Shown here: one piece after another, positions 1 through 7,322 of the stretch
Numbering within the stretch: position 1 is the stretch's first letter
How the letters are laid out: every line of letters begins with the position of its first letter
Assembly: GCA_032353305.1 (NCBI GenBank)
Contig: JAUCNG010334401.1
Location: 1-12,024, forward strand
Origin: Cephalothrix spiralis
Taxonomy: Eukaryota > Nemertea > Palaeonemertea > Archinemertea > Cephalotrichidae
Length of the DNA stretch: 12,024 bases
Direction of reading: 5' to 3'
Notes under the pieces: generated by a model
What the model was told of the DNA's origin: nothing
Database searches by the model: none
Seen by the model: only the letters and a program-made list of their open reading frames with translations
Program-made: the position numbers and the translations under genes

Positions 1-150
1 CTGGGGCGAGCGCCAGCGGTTGCGTTCCGGTGGCATCGCCAGGTGGGCGCAGCCCTCCGCGATGTCACCGGACGCCTGCGGCGTGGGGTCCAGGGGCCCG
101 CTGAAGGGCCCCGGTGGGGTTTTGGTGGCGAAGCCCCCGAGCAAATTTTG
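1..150. other. GC-rich head of copy A
   Basis: About 150 bp rich in G, C and CpG, sharply different from the AT-rich surroundings and ending near GCAAATTTTGCATTT. It contains a perfect 7-bp hairpin, GGGGCCC (93-99), loop GCTGAA, GGGCCCC (106-112), and several runs of three or four G. It is open in more than one frame, but composition alone explains that and the translations are low-complexity Gly/Pro/Arg. It may be a structured or regulatory part of the repeat, or a piece of foreign origin. Function unknown. Confidence 0.6.
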
Positions 151-179
151 CATTTAACTGATCGAGACCACAAACTTTA

Positions 180-665
180 AGATATTTAGCCGAAGTCATT
201 AAGCCGAGCGAAAGCGAGGCGAAGAAAATTTGAAAATTTATGGATTAGATATATATCTAATCCATAAATTTTCAAATTTTCTTATATTACGATTTTAAAG
301 CACTTTAAGTACCCTGGCAAACAGCATAGATTGATTGATTGATTGAGGGCATTTATAGATCATATTTTTTATGATCAACGGTACGGGAAAAAGTGTTATT
401 TATTGCGCGCCTTCTTATACAAATAATTTTATTATGGTATGTAGCCGAGCGTAAGCGAGGCGATAACAATTTAGAAAATTTTCTATACTGATACGGGAAA
501 AAATGCTATTTTATTTGCCCGCCTTCTTACGCAAATAAACATTAATATTTTATCGAGCTGAGCGAAGCGAGGCGAGATTTTTTTGAAAATAAAAGCCATA
601 ATCATGTCAATAATTAGACTAACCTATAATTATAGCATCGAGCTGAGCGAAGCAAGGCGAACAAT
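180..665. repeat. GCGA-core sub-repeats in copy A (4 units)
   Basis: Four cores of the form GCCGAGCG(A/T)AAGCGAGGCG or GCTGAGCGAAGCGAGGCG lie at 203-221, 444-462, 557-574 and 642-659. Two are preceded by a shared module: ACGGGAAAAA, then a short T-rich tract, then GCGCGCCTTCTTATACAAAT or a close variant. Cores are followed by AT-rich text such as AAAATTTGAAAATTT. Spacing is irregular (241, 113, 85 bp), so this is a diverged modular repeat rather than a clean satellite. The same module recurs at 6120-7140. Confidence 0.8.
222..283. repeat. Perfect 62-bp palindrome (copy A)
   Basis: A spacer-free inverted repeat centred between 252 and 253, with arms 222-252 and 253-283. The left arm begins AAGAAAATTTGAAAATTT and the centre is TGGATTAGATATATATC. 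All 31 base pairs match. It could extrude as a cruciform, and the transcript could form a hairpin with almost no loop. It directly follows the first GCGA core. Confidence 0.93.
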
Positions 666-1083
666 TTGTTGAAAATAGTATGGTAACTATACGTAATGTG
701 CATGATCATGCCACAATCACCCTCTTCAAACCAAAAATTTCCGATTATTTCCGTTCAAACTCATGTGTAGCGATTTGACATATAGGGTACATCCTGGTTC
801 CATGATTCCTCAATATTCATTGTCACCTACGCTCCTTTTATTGCACGGGCCCGGTGCTAACTATTAAAAAAAAATGTCATTGAATTTTTTAAATGGCTAA
901 ATGGTAAAACCATGACTTAAAAAATCAATAAAAATGGCCTAAACTTATAAAAAATGAATCGGTATTTTATAGAACCATGCAATATTGCATCGATTTCACC
1001 AAATAGCAATTCAATGCAGCACTAACATCTGGTTGAAATCATTACGTATATATTACAGTCCCGGAAGATTCATTATGTGATAC

Positions 1084-1899
1084 ATCAACGACTGCGCTAT
1101 GACTACTGGGGGGGGGGGGTCAGCATGAACATTGACCGGTGCATTAGTAAGTAATGAATGACCTTAAAAAATAATTCTATTTGATCCGTTCATGGTAAAA
1201 TCATCACGAGGAAATGAAAAACTACTGTCAAAGAATAATTTCCCGGAATTGCTTAAAAATCTTTATCAGTATTATTATTAAAATACGAAATATCTGGTAA
1301 TTAGTCATTATACATCTGGTTTGTTAATGGCAGTTTGCACTGCAGAAACATATACAGGATATGTATTTATCATAACAGTCAATTAATTCGTCATTTAATT
1401 GTTAATCGAAATTCGGGAATTTTTGATTTGAAGAGTTTTTAAGTATTTTGTCAATTTATATACAGTTTAATTTATAAACAAAGCCTTCATTGTTTTTAGA
1501 AATTGACTTCAGCCGGCTTAAATAAATATTATTTAGTTCGACAATTTATTCATCGAGAATACACGTATCATATTTGGATTTATACAAAATAATTTCACTA
1601 TCGGATTACAAAATAAGGATATTGTTCAGCCATGGCTTCGGCCATCGATTGCGGCTTTGCCACAATGGTTGTCATTTTGAAATGTACAAAGAATAAAATA
1701 AAAAAGTGGCATAACGATTATGAAATTTTTTTAGTCTATTACCAGGTATGCATATATTTTTTTAAATTCCAATTAAATTTTATATTACACAAATGGACGG
1801 AAAAATTGGCGAGGGCAAAATTTGTATCTGAGGATCGACTTTTGCGGATAAGGTGTCGCAAACCGGTAAAAATAAATTGCAAGTTATGAACGCCGGAGG
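1084..1899. other. Unique spacer between the two long repeats
   Basis: No recognisable gene or known repeat. The block starts where the two copies diverge, carries a 12-base G run at 1108-1119, and is otherwise AT-rich. It shows no similarity to the sequence right of copy B (2983 onward), so the pair is not a simple tandem duplication of a 1899-bp unit. I saw no primer-binding site, polypurine tract or coding frame that would make it the inside of an LTR retrotransposon. Confidence 0.6.
1108..1119. repeat. Poly-G run, 12 bases
   Basis: An uninterrupted run of 12 G just right of the copy A boundary, in AT-rich DNA. Such runs are unstable and prone to sequencing error, so the exact length is uncertain. 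Confidence 0.9.
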
Positions 1900-2049
1900 C
1901 TGGGGTGAACGCCAGCGGTTGCGTTCCGGTGGCATCGCCAGGTGGGCGCAGCCCTCCGCGATGTCACCGGACGCCTGCGGCGTGGGGTCCAGGGGCCCGC
2001 TGAAGGGCCCCGGTGGGGTTTTGGTGGCGAAGCCCCCGAGCAAATTTTG
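1889..2049. other. GC-rich head of copy B
   Basis: The same GC-rich block as at the left edge, here with its left border visible. The change from AT-rich to GC-rich occurs at about 1888, just left of the first base matching copy A (1900). The GGGGCCC/GGGCCCC hairpin is at 1992-2011. Short open frames on both strands come from the composition and are not supported as genes. Confidence 0.6.
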
Positions 2050-2078
2050 CATTTAACTGATCGAGACCACAAACTTTA

Positions 2079-2564
2079 AGATATTTAGCCGAAGTCATTA
2101 AGCCGAGCGAAAGCGAGGCGAAGAAAATTTGAAAATTTATGGATTAGATATATATCTAATCCATAAATTTTCAAATTTTCTTATATTACGATTTTAAAGC
2201 ACTTTAAGTACCCTGGCAAACAGCATAGATTGATTGATTGATTGAGGGCATTTATAGATCATATTTTTTATGATCAACGGTACGGGAAAAAGTGTTATTT
2301 ATTGCGCGCCTTCTTATACAAATAATTTTATTATGGTATGTAGCCGAGCGTAAGCGAGGCGATAACAATTTAGAAAATTTTCTATACTGATACGGGAAAA
2401 AATGCTATTTTATTTGCCCGCCTTCTTACGCAAATAAACATTAATATTTTATCGAGCTGAGCGAAGCGAGGCGAGATTTTTTTGAAAATAAAAGCCATAA
2501 TCATGTCAATAATTAGACTAACCTATAATTATAGCATCGAGCTGAGCGAAGCAAGGCGAACAAT
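2079..2564. repeat. GCGA-core sub-repeats in copy B (4 units)
   Basis: Cores at 2102-2120, 2343-2361, 2456-2473 and 2541-2558, with the same spacing as in copy A. Confidence 0.8.
2121..2182. repeat. Perfect 62-bp palindrome (copy B)
   Basis: Exact duplicate of the palindrome at 222-283, carried as part of the long repeat. All 31 base pairs match with no spacer. Confidence 0.93.
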
Positions 2565-2982
2565 TTGTTGAAAATAGTATGGTAACTATACGTAATGTGC
2601 ATGATCATGCCACAATCACCCTCTTCAAACCAAAAATTTCCGATTATTTCCGTTCAAACTCATGTGTAGCGATTTGACATATAGGGTACATCCTGGTTCC
2701 ATGATTCCTCAATATTCATTGTCACCTACGCTCCTTTTATTGCACGGGCCCGGTGCTAACTATTAAAAAAAAATGTCATTGAATTTTTTAAATGGCTAAA
2801 TGGTAAAACCATGACTTAAAAAATCAATAAAAATGGCCTAAACTTATAAAAAATGAATCGGTATTTTATAGAACCATGCAATATTGCATCGATTTCACCA
2901 AATAGCAATTCAATGCAGCACTAACATCTGGTTGAAATCATTACGTATATATTACAGTCCCGGAAGATTCATTATGTGATAC

Positions 2983-3433
2983 CGTGAATCCTTTGAAAAA
3001 TACCGCTGGACGGACATCCGCTGGCCAAAAACGATTAACATTGACTTCCATGTAAAAAATATCGTTTTTGTACTCTTTTTATTATCAAGTTCGACCAAGG
3101 CCTAGCATTAAATAAAAACTGACAAAATTGCGCGTTCAATGGTATAAGTTTGGCCAAAATCAATAAATGTTAAGTACCTGCAATCCACTTTTCCAACTCG
3201 TGGGCAAAACTATTTTTAGTAATTCTTATTAAAAAATGACATTCAAAAATTAAATATGGATTAAACCGTGTGTCAAGCGGCTAGATACTGCTCTTATCTA
3301 TCATTTCCTAAAAATTTCATTCTGATACATTGAATATTTCATGCTGATTTTAACGTTTTAGAAATATGGTTTCCTCGGCCAAAATCAAATTGACAAGAAA
3401 ATTATTAGACTGCACTAAACATCACTGAGTATG
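2983..3433. other. AT-rich DNA, nothing recognised
   Basis: No ORF, RNA gene or clear repeat. The only internal similarity noted is a pair of short GGCCAAAATCAA strings near 3153 and 3378. Confidence 0.5.
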
Positions 3434-3600
3434 GGTCAGCTGTACCCAGAACTGCAGGTAGTATTGACCTATAGGTATTTTAACACATGGTTTATCCGGA
3501 CTCGTAAATCCTTACCGCAATTGGCGGTAAAAAACCACGGACAGAAAAATGCGAGTCAAATTGACCCACTCCTATAGGTCGTAGGTACCCAAATCCGATT
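3434..3600. repeat. Small imperfect foldback
   Basis: Several nested inverted pairs share one centre. GACCTATAGG near 3468 pairs with CCTATAGGTC near 3572, GACTCG near 3499 with CGAGTC near 3551, and the core TTACCGC (3512-3518) with GCGGTAA (3524-3530). The nesting suggests a degraded foldback element of about 150 bp. No target duplication was identified and no family could be named. Confidence 0.5.
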
Positions 3601-4046
3601 TAGGGTGTATGCATATGGCTGGCTTAAGATCAGATTCCGGTCAGATGTACTGGTTGTTTACATTACAGCCGTGTAAATTGGATCCTGTAGCTAAATGAAG
3701 ATATTATCTACATTATTTATAGCGAATCATATTGGATACGATATAGGTCTCACCTGTACTATCTCTAAGCTAGTAACTCCCCTTTCCATCATCACTTTGG
3801 TTCTATTCAGAAAATTAGACCCAAGAGAATCTAAAATTTCTAAAATTTCTAAAAATATCTCAATTTGGATTTTACATTTCATCGGAAGATTAACCAGGCT
3901 TGTTCGTCAGTCCATTCTGATAAAGCACACGACCATTTTTAATTACTATCAGATTACGGATAAATACAAACACTATAGAAAAAAGTTTAATGACATATTT
4001 CTTAAAATCAAATCGCTCAAAAATGTATATTATCGTTTTGTTCTAA
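3601..4046. other. AT-rich DNA, no supported gene
   Basis: An open frame of 119 codons on the plus strand (3695-4054) is the longest in the window. Its product is Ile/Lys/Leu-rich with no recognisable domain, and a stretch of this length is expected by chance in this much AT-rich DNA. A 9-bp unit TCTAAAATT is repeated three times at 3830-3856. Confidence 0.5.
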
Positions 4047-4360
4047 TACAGTAAAATTTCCCTTACAGTGAACACCTTCAGGACCGGGCCAAAGTGTTTA
4101 CTAATAGGGAATGTTCATTAACGAGAATGGAGACTTATTTGGAATTCTAACCCAAAAATTACATGTATATCACTTTAAAATTCACCTCGATTTAATATTA
4201 TAAGTTCAAGAGCAGCATTGTAATTTAACGCCAATATAGTTTTCAGCATAATTAAGTTTGCTTAAACGATATGTTTGGTCAAGAAATGTGAACATTCATT
4301 GTAACAAAATTAGCCCGTCTGGAAATTATGATTAATTAGAACGTTCACTAACTTAGTACA
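4047..4360. mobile_element. Probable pogo/Tigger-like non-autonomous element (degraded)
   Basis: The left end reads TACAGTAAAATTTCCC, then a subterminal block from 4081 (GGACCGGGCC ... GAATGTTCATTAACGAG). The reverse complement of 4280-4321 gives a related block (ACGGGCTAATTTTGTT ... GAATGTTCACATTTC) at a similar distance from a right end near 4360. The ends are therefore diverged inverted repeats around about 150 bp of AT-rich filler. A TACAGT start with this type of GTTCA(C/T)TA subterminal text recalls pogo/Tigger families, which insert at TA. There is no transposase ORF. The right terminus is not clean, and the family name is an inference from memory of such termini. Confidence 0.45.
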
Positions 4361-5035
4361 GGGTTTCCTATATAATTTTTGGACCGTTATAAAATATAGG
4401 ACATATAGACGCCAAAATTGAGGTTTTGCCGCCATTTTGAAGAAAAAAGGCGCCAATACTTTAAATTCTGAATTTCATATACTTGCCGTAGTCTGATCAT
4501 AAAATAATGTGCACCATCGGATTCCTTGATTTCGAAAACCCCTATTAACCCTCTAACCCAATTAGAAGTCTCAAATTAACAAATCTTACCAATTTTAGCG
4601 ACCGCTCTCAAAATGGTTGATGTTTTAGTTAGAGCACTTGTAATTGCGATAGAGCAAACTGTTGATATTTCTGAATTCCTTGGGGTCAAAAAATATGTGG
4701 TAGGTCAAGGTTCCATGTAACCCAATTTCCTTCCGAATTATGAGTGATCTAAAATCCGCAAATTTGTACACGTGATTTTAGATCGCTCATAACTCGGAAG
4801 GTCATTGGGTTAGGAACATCGACCCCAAGGAATCCAGAAATATCAACGGTTTTGCTCTATCGCAATTACAAGTCCCCTAACTAAAAATCAACTATTTTGA
4901 GAGCGGTCACTAAAATTGGTATCCTTAGTCTAGTTAATTTAGAGACTTCTAATTGGGTTGAAGAGATGAAATTTGGATGTAAATAGGAGTTTCCGACCTC
5001 ATGGAAACCAATGGTGCATAGCATTTTATGATCAT

Positions 5036-5044
5036 ATGAAATAC
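5036..5044. repeat. 9-bp target-site duplication, left
   Basis: ATGAAATAC directly before the insertion's first base. The identical 9-mer follows its last base at 5441-5449. Confidence 0.88.
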
Positions 5045-5142
5045 GCAAGATGGGATTAGTTGACCGAGAGAATTTCGTTCGATCTGACGTCACACTCCGG
5101 TTTTCCTTTCCTTCTAACCCCTGACCCTAACCTCCCGCTTCC

Positions 5143-5229
5143 TTGTGCCCAACCCTTACCGACACTGTCACTTATGCCCAAACATAACCGTCACAGTCAC
5201 TTATGCCCAACCCTAACCGATACAGTATC
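5143..5229. repeat. Three 29-bp tandem units inside the MITE-like element
   Basis: Units at 5143-5171, 5172-5200 and 5201-5229 share the pattern TT(A/G)TGCCCAA-C--TAACC followed by (A/T)CA(C/G)T. The second and third are closest. Imperfect CCCTAACC strings resemble telomere repeats but are too few and irregular to be telomeric. Confidence 0.8.
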
Positions 5230-5250
5230 TTTAACCCCAACAAAAGTGCG

Positions 5251-5325
5251 TGTCCTTGGTGGGGATCGAACCCATGGCCTTTGGCACTAGAGGCCGGCGC
5301 CTCTACCATGTGAGCCAGCAGGACA
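5251..5325 (-). other. tRNA-like sequence (probable tRNA-derived SINE head)
   Basis: On the minus strand this 75-base segment reads as a degenerate tRNA. The 5' end TGTCCTG pairs with the 3' end AAGGACA (six of seven pairs). An A box, TGGCTCACATGGTAGAGGCG, lies 7 bases in, and a B box, GGTTCGATCC, at 5263-5272 in a stable T arm. The anticodon arm is poorly formed: only three of five stem pairs hold if the CTCTAGT loop is used. No CCA follows; the next bases are CGCAC. It is therefore unlikely to be a working tRNA. It is better explained as the RNA polymerase III promoter head of a SINE captured in, or forming, the surrounding element. Transcription would run toward the 29-bp tandem units. Confidence 0.72.
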
Positions 5326-5440
5326 TGCCAAACATCGTTTGTTTTACGAAACGTGCAAGTGCGTAAAAACTCGTGACGTCATCGATTCGTCATCGAATGA
5401 AATCGAATGAAATTCCCTTGGTCAACTAATACCATCTTGC

Positions 5441-5449
5441 ATGAAATAC
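5441..5449. repeat. 9-bp target-site duplication, right
   Basis: ATGAAATAC, identical to 5036-5044, immediately right of the element end CCATCTTGC. The right arm of the host foldback then resumes. Confidence 0.88.
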
Positions 5450-5512
5450 TCAGAAATTAAAATATTGGCGCCTTTTTTTCTTCAAAATGGCGGCAAAACC
5501 TCAATTTTGGCG

Positions 5513-5786
5513 GGGATAATTTGGAATTTTCATATTGAAACATCAAAGAAACCAAAGAGACATAGCTGCATTGATTTCTGAAACATTTTTGCAAAACGGA
5601 ACACCCTAAGATTTTGCTTTGCCGGCAAACGTTTTTAGTAACAGGTTCTGAGAACACATCGCCGCTGTTTATAGCTGGGCTCACTTCCCATTTCAAATTT
5701 TAAAGTTTAATCAACCCCGTTATGGAAATTGGAACCCAAACGACTGAATTAATATATGAGGGTCGCATAAGGGGGGGGGGTATAGC
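5513..5786. other. No gene recognised; contains a 10-base G run
   Basis: AT-rich DNA after the foldback. A minus-strand open frame overlaps the foldback arm here and is not supported as a gene. A run of ten G lies at 5771-5780, just left of the CTGTC-rich block. Confidence 0.5.
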
Positions 5787-5930
5787 CGTCGAAACATTCG
5801 CTTCTAAGAAAAAATGGTCTGTCGACATGCTTAAACCGTCGAATTGTTCAAGCTGTCGAATCTACAAGTATCCTGTCATCTGTCAAAAGTCAATTTTAAG
5901 AAATAGTATCCTGTCATCTGTCAACTTTGT
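5787..5930. repeat. CTGTC-rich block, left of the GCGA array
   Basis: Several GTCGA and CTGTC pentamers, including two copies of GTATCCTGTCATCTGTCAA (5868-5886 and 5906-5924) spaced 38 bp apart. It shares CCGTCGAAACA(T/G)TCGC and CTGTCAAAAGT with the block at 7150-7322, so the two are related. Confidence 0.6.
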
Positions 5931-5940
5931 GTTTGTCCTT

Positions 5941-6012
5941 AAATGGATATTCACTTGTTACATGACCTTGTTTTGGATATTCACTTGATACATGACCTTA
6001 ATTGTTACATGA
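5941..6012. repeat. 30-bp tandem repeat (2.4 copies)
   Basis: Units 5941-5970 and 5971-6000 share TGGATATTCACTTG(T/A)TACA followed by TGACCTT. A partial third unit keeps TTACATGA. Short plus-strand open frames across it are a by-product of the repeat. Confidence 0.85.
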
Positions 6013-6119
6013 GTGTAGGAAAATTTCGAAATGCATGGGATAGATTAAACGCAATTCTAGGGCAGTTAGAGGGGTTGTTGGCCCCGACCAGTTTTTACAG
6101 TGATTTGACATTTTGTACG

Positions 6120-7140
6120 TGTTTTTTTTGTTGTTTGCGCGCCTTCTTATACAAATAAATAAGCCGAGCAAAAGTGAGGCTAGTATTTTTTTACATTTAT
6201 GGTTCAGAGATACAATTTTAAGCACTTTGAGAAGTATGTCGCACCAACGTATGCATTTAGGAGTAGGACATTACAACATTTTGCGCGCCCCTTACACAAA
6301 AAATCTTTATTATGTTATGAAGCCGAGCGAAGCGAGGCAATGAATTTTTTGAATAGTAACGAAATTTTAAGGCACTTTTCCACTTTGAGGACCAACCACA
6401 GTTTTGAGTGATAGGGCAGTTTATGTATTGTCAGGATAATTTTATACATATATGTAGGCTTAGGCTACCGTTTACGGTGCGGAAAAAATCTGTTAATTTT
6501 TGGCGCCTATACAGATAATTTTATTATGCACTGAGTCACCGAGCGTAAGCGAGGCGAGGAAAATTTTGAAATGTATGGGTCATAATCGCAATTTTAAGGT
6601 TTTGAGAGATATGGCATCAGGATAATGGATATCTTTCTATACCGTGGTACGAAAAAAACATTATTTTTTTGGCGCCTTCTTATATAAATATTGTCTATGT
6701 TATGGAGCCGAGCGAAGGCGAGGCGAGAAAAATTTGAAATCTATCGATTGGCAACGCGATTTTAAAGCTCTATATTTAGAAGTTTGGGCATGGCACCGAC
6801 TCAATTAATCATTAGGATAAAGAATAAATTTCAATACCAGGTACGAGAAAAAACTGTTATTTTGTGCGCGTGCCTCAATGTTTCTTTTGGAATATTTTGG
6901 GTAGAAATGTAATTTAACGGCTCTTTGACAAGTATTGGTCACCGACCCTAGCATATGTATATAGATTGATAGGTCCTTTAGATCATAAGGATCAAGGATC
7001 AATTTCTACGTGTATATACATTTTTTATACTAAGGGTTCGGGGAAAAAAATATTTGCATGCCTTTATTCTTACACAAATAAATTTCTAAGTATATATGGG
7101 ATCGAGCCGAGCGAAGCGAAGCGAGAATTTAAAAAAATTA
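6120..7140. repeat. Diverged GCGA-core repeat array
   Basis: Five cores related to those in the long repeats lie at 6163-6180, 6322-6338, 6539-6556, 6707-6725 and 7106-7125. Most are preceded by the GCGCGCCTTCTTATACAAAT module or a variant (near 6138, 6283, 6502, 6670 and 7060). A degenerate module near 6862 has lost its core. Recurrent linker text includes CAGGATAATG-ATAT, GGTACGGGAAAAA and GATTTTAAAGC. Unit length varies from about 160 to 220 bp. The units are much more diverged from one another than the long repeats are. Every frame is broken. Confidence 0.75.
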
Positions 7141-7149
7141 AGAGCCATA

Positions 7150-7322
7150 AATTGCTCCCGTCGATCTGTCACCTGTCAAAAGTGTACCGTCGAAACAGTC
7201 GCGTTTAATATCATGGCCACGTCAGGCTGTCGTCTGTTAAAAAAACTGTGTCGTTTTAAGAATTACAATGCTGTCAGCTGTCAAATGTTAGTTAATTGAA
7301 TTTCCTGCTGTCAAATCTGTCA
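7150..7322. repeat. CTGTC-rich block, right of the GCGA array
   Basis: Seven CTGTC pentamers in about 170 bp, often paired at a spacing of 6 to 9 bases (for example GATCTGTCACCTGTC and GCTGTCAGCTGTCAAATG). It is related to the block at 5787-5930. Together they flank the GCGA array and may be the ends of one composite element. Confidence 0.55.

Larger units (their letters stand above)
1..1083. repeat. Long direct repeat, copy A (truncated by window edge)
   Basis: This block matches 1900-2982 at a constant offset of 1899 bases. By eye I found no differences between base 11 and base 1083, and two transitions in the first ten bases (C7 against T1906, G10 against A1909). The match stops abruptly after GTGATAC. 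It contains, in order, a GC-rich head, the 62-bp palindrome, four GCGA-core sub-repeats and an AT-rich tail. The left limit cannot be fixed because the window begins here, but mismatches clustered at the edge suggest it is close. No ORF in it looks coding. It could be a mobile-element copy, a recent segmental duplication or an assembly duplication. Confidence 0.93.
1900..2982. repeat. Long direct repeat, copy B (complete)
   Basis: Full-length partner of copy A, about 1083 bp, with the same internal order: GC-rich head, palindrome, four GCGA cores, AT-rich tail. The right boundary is sharp: GATAC is shared, then CGTGAATCC here against ATCAACGAC in copy A. Near-complete identity of non-coding DNA implies recent duplication, gene conversion or a duplicated contig. 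The ends do not form an LTR-like TG...CA pair and no terminal inverted repeats were seen. Confidence 0.93.
5045..5440. mobile_element. Nested 396-bp MITE-like insertion with 39-bp terminal inverted repeats
   Basis: It begins GCAAGATGGGATTAGTTGAC and ends with the near-perfect complement (...CCATCTTGC). Terminal repeats 5045-5083 and 5402-5440 match at 35 of 39 positions. An exact 9-bp target duplication flanks it. The opposite arm of the host foldback shows the uninterrupted site, which confirms the boundaries. A 9-bp duplication with long terminal repeats is typical of Mutator-like elements, so a MULE-derived MITE is the best guess. There is no transposase. Palindromic TGACGTCA sites sit just inside each terminal repeat. 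It carries a tRNA-like segment and 29-bp tandem units. Confidence 0.88.
4410..5512. mobile_element. Long foldback element (about 350-bp stem), interrupted by a nested insertion
   Basis: The left arm 4410-4756 is the inverted complement of the right arm 4774-5512 once the 405 bp of the nested element and its target duplication are removed. The loop is only 17 bases (4757-4773). The outer ends are CGCCAAAATTGAGGTTTTGCC on the left and its complement on the right. Inner text such as GACCGCTCTCAAAAT and TAATTGCGATAGAGCAAA is shared at high similarity. The left arm has about 20 extra bases near 4695. There is no coding capacity. The element itself would be about 698 bp. Its own target duplication could not be identified, so the superfamily is unknown. 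A transcript would form a long double-stranded RNA. Confidence 0.88.

Noticed and set aside
1853-2056. Open frames on both strands over the GC-rich head
   Set aside because: Open simply because GC-rich DNA has few stops. Both strands are open and products are Gly/Pro/Arg-rich without a recognisable domain.
1-2982. LTR retrotransposon with the two repeats as LTRs
   Set aside because: No TG...CA ends, primer-binding site or polypurine tract, and the 816-bp interior has no gag or pol similarity.
3695-4054. 119-codon plus-strand open frame
   Set aside because: Low-complexity Ile/Lys/Leu-rich product, no domain. Its length is expected by chance in AT-rich DNA of this size, and its 3' end runs into a transposon-like terminus.
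5113-5229. Interstitial telomere from CCCTAACC strings
   Set aside because: Only a few irregular copies embedded in 29-bp units; no uninterrupted hexamer array.
5060-5290. Plus-strand open frame in the MITE-like element
   Set aside because: Made of 29-bp tandem units and the complement of the tRNA-like sequence; not a gene.
5251-5325. Functional tRNA gene
   Set aside because: Poor anticodon stem, an acceptor mismatch, and a location inside a transposable element indicate a tRNA-derived repeat.
5943-6225. Short open frames on both strands
   Set aside because: They overlap the 30-bp tandem repeat and the start of the GCGA array, overlap each other, and show no domain.
180-7140. CRISPR array suggested by the regularly recurring GC-rich core
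   Set aside because: Spacing is irregular (85-240 bp), linkers are homologous rather than unique spacers, and the sequence is animal nuclear DNA.
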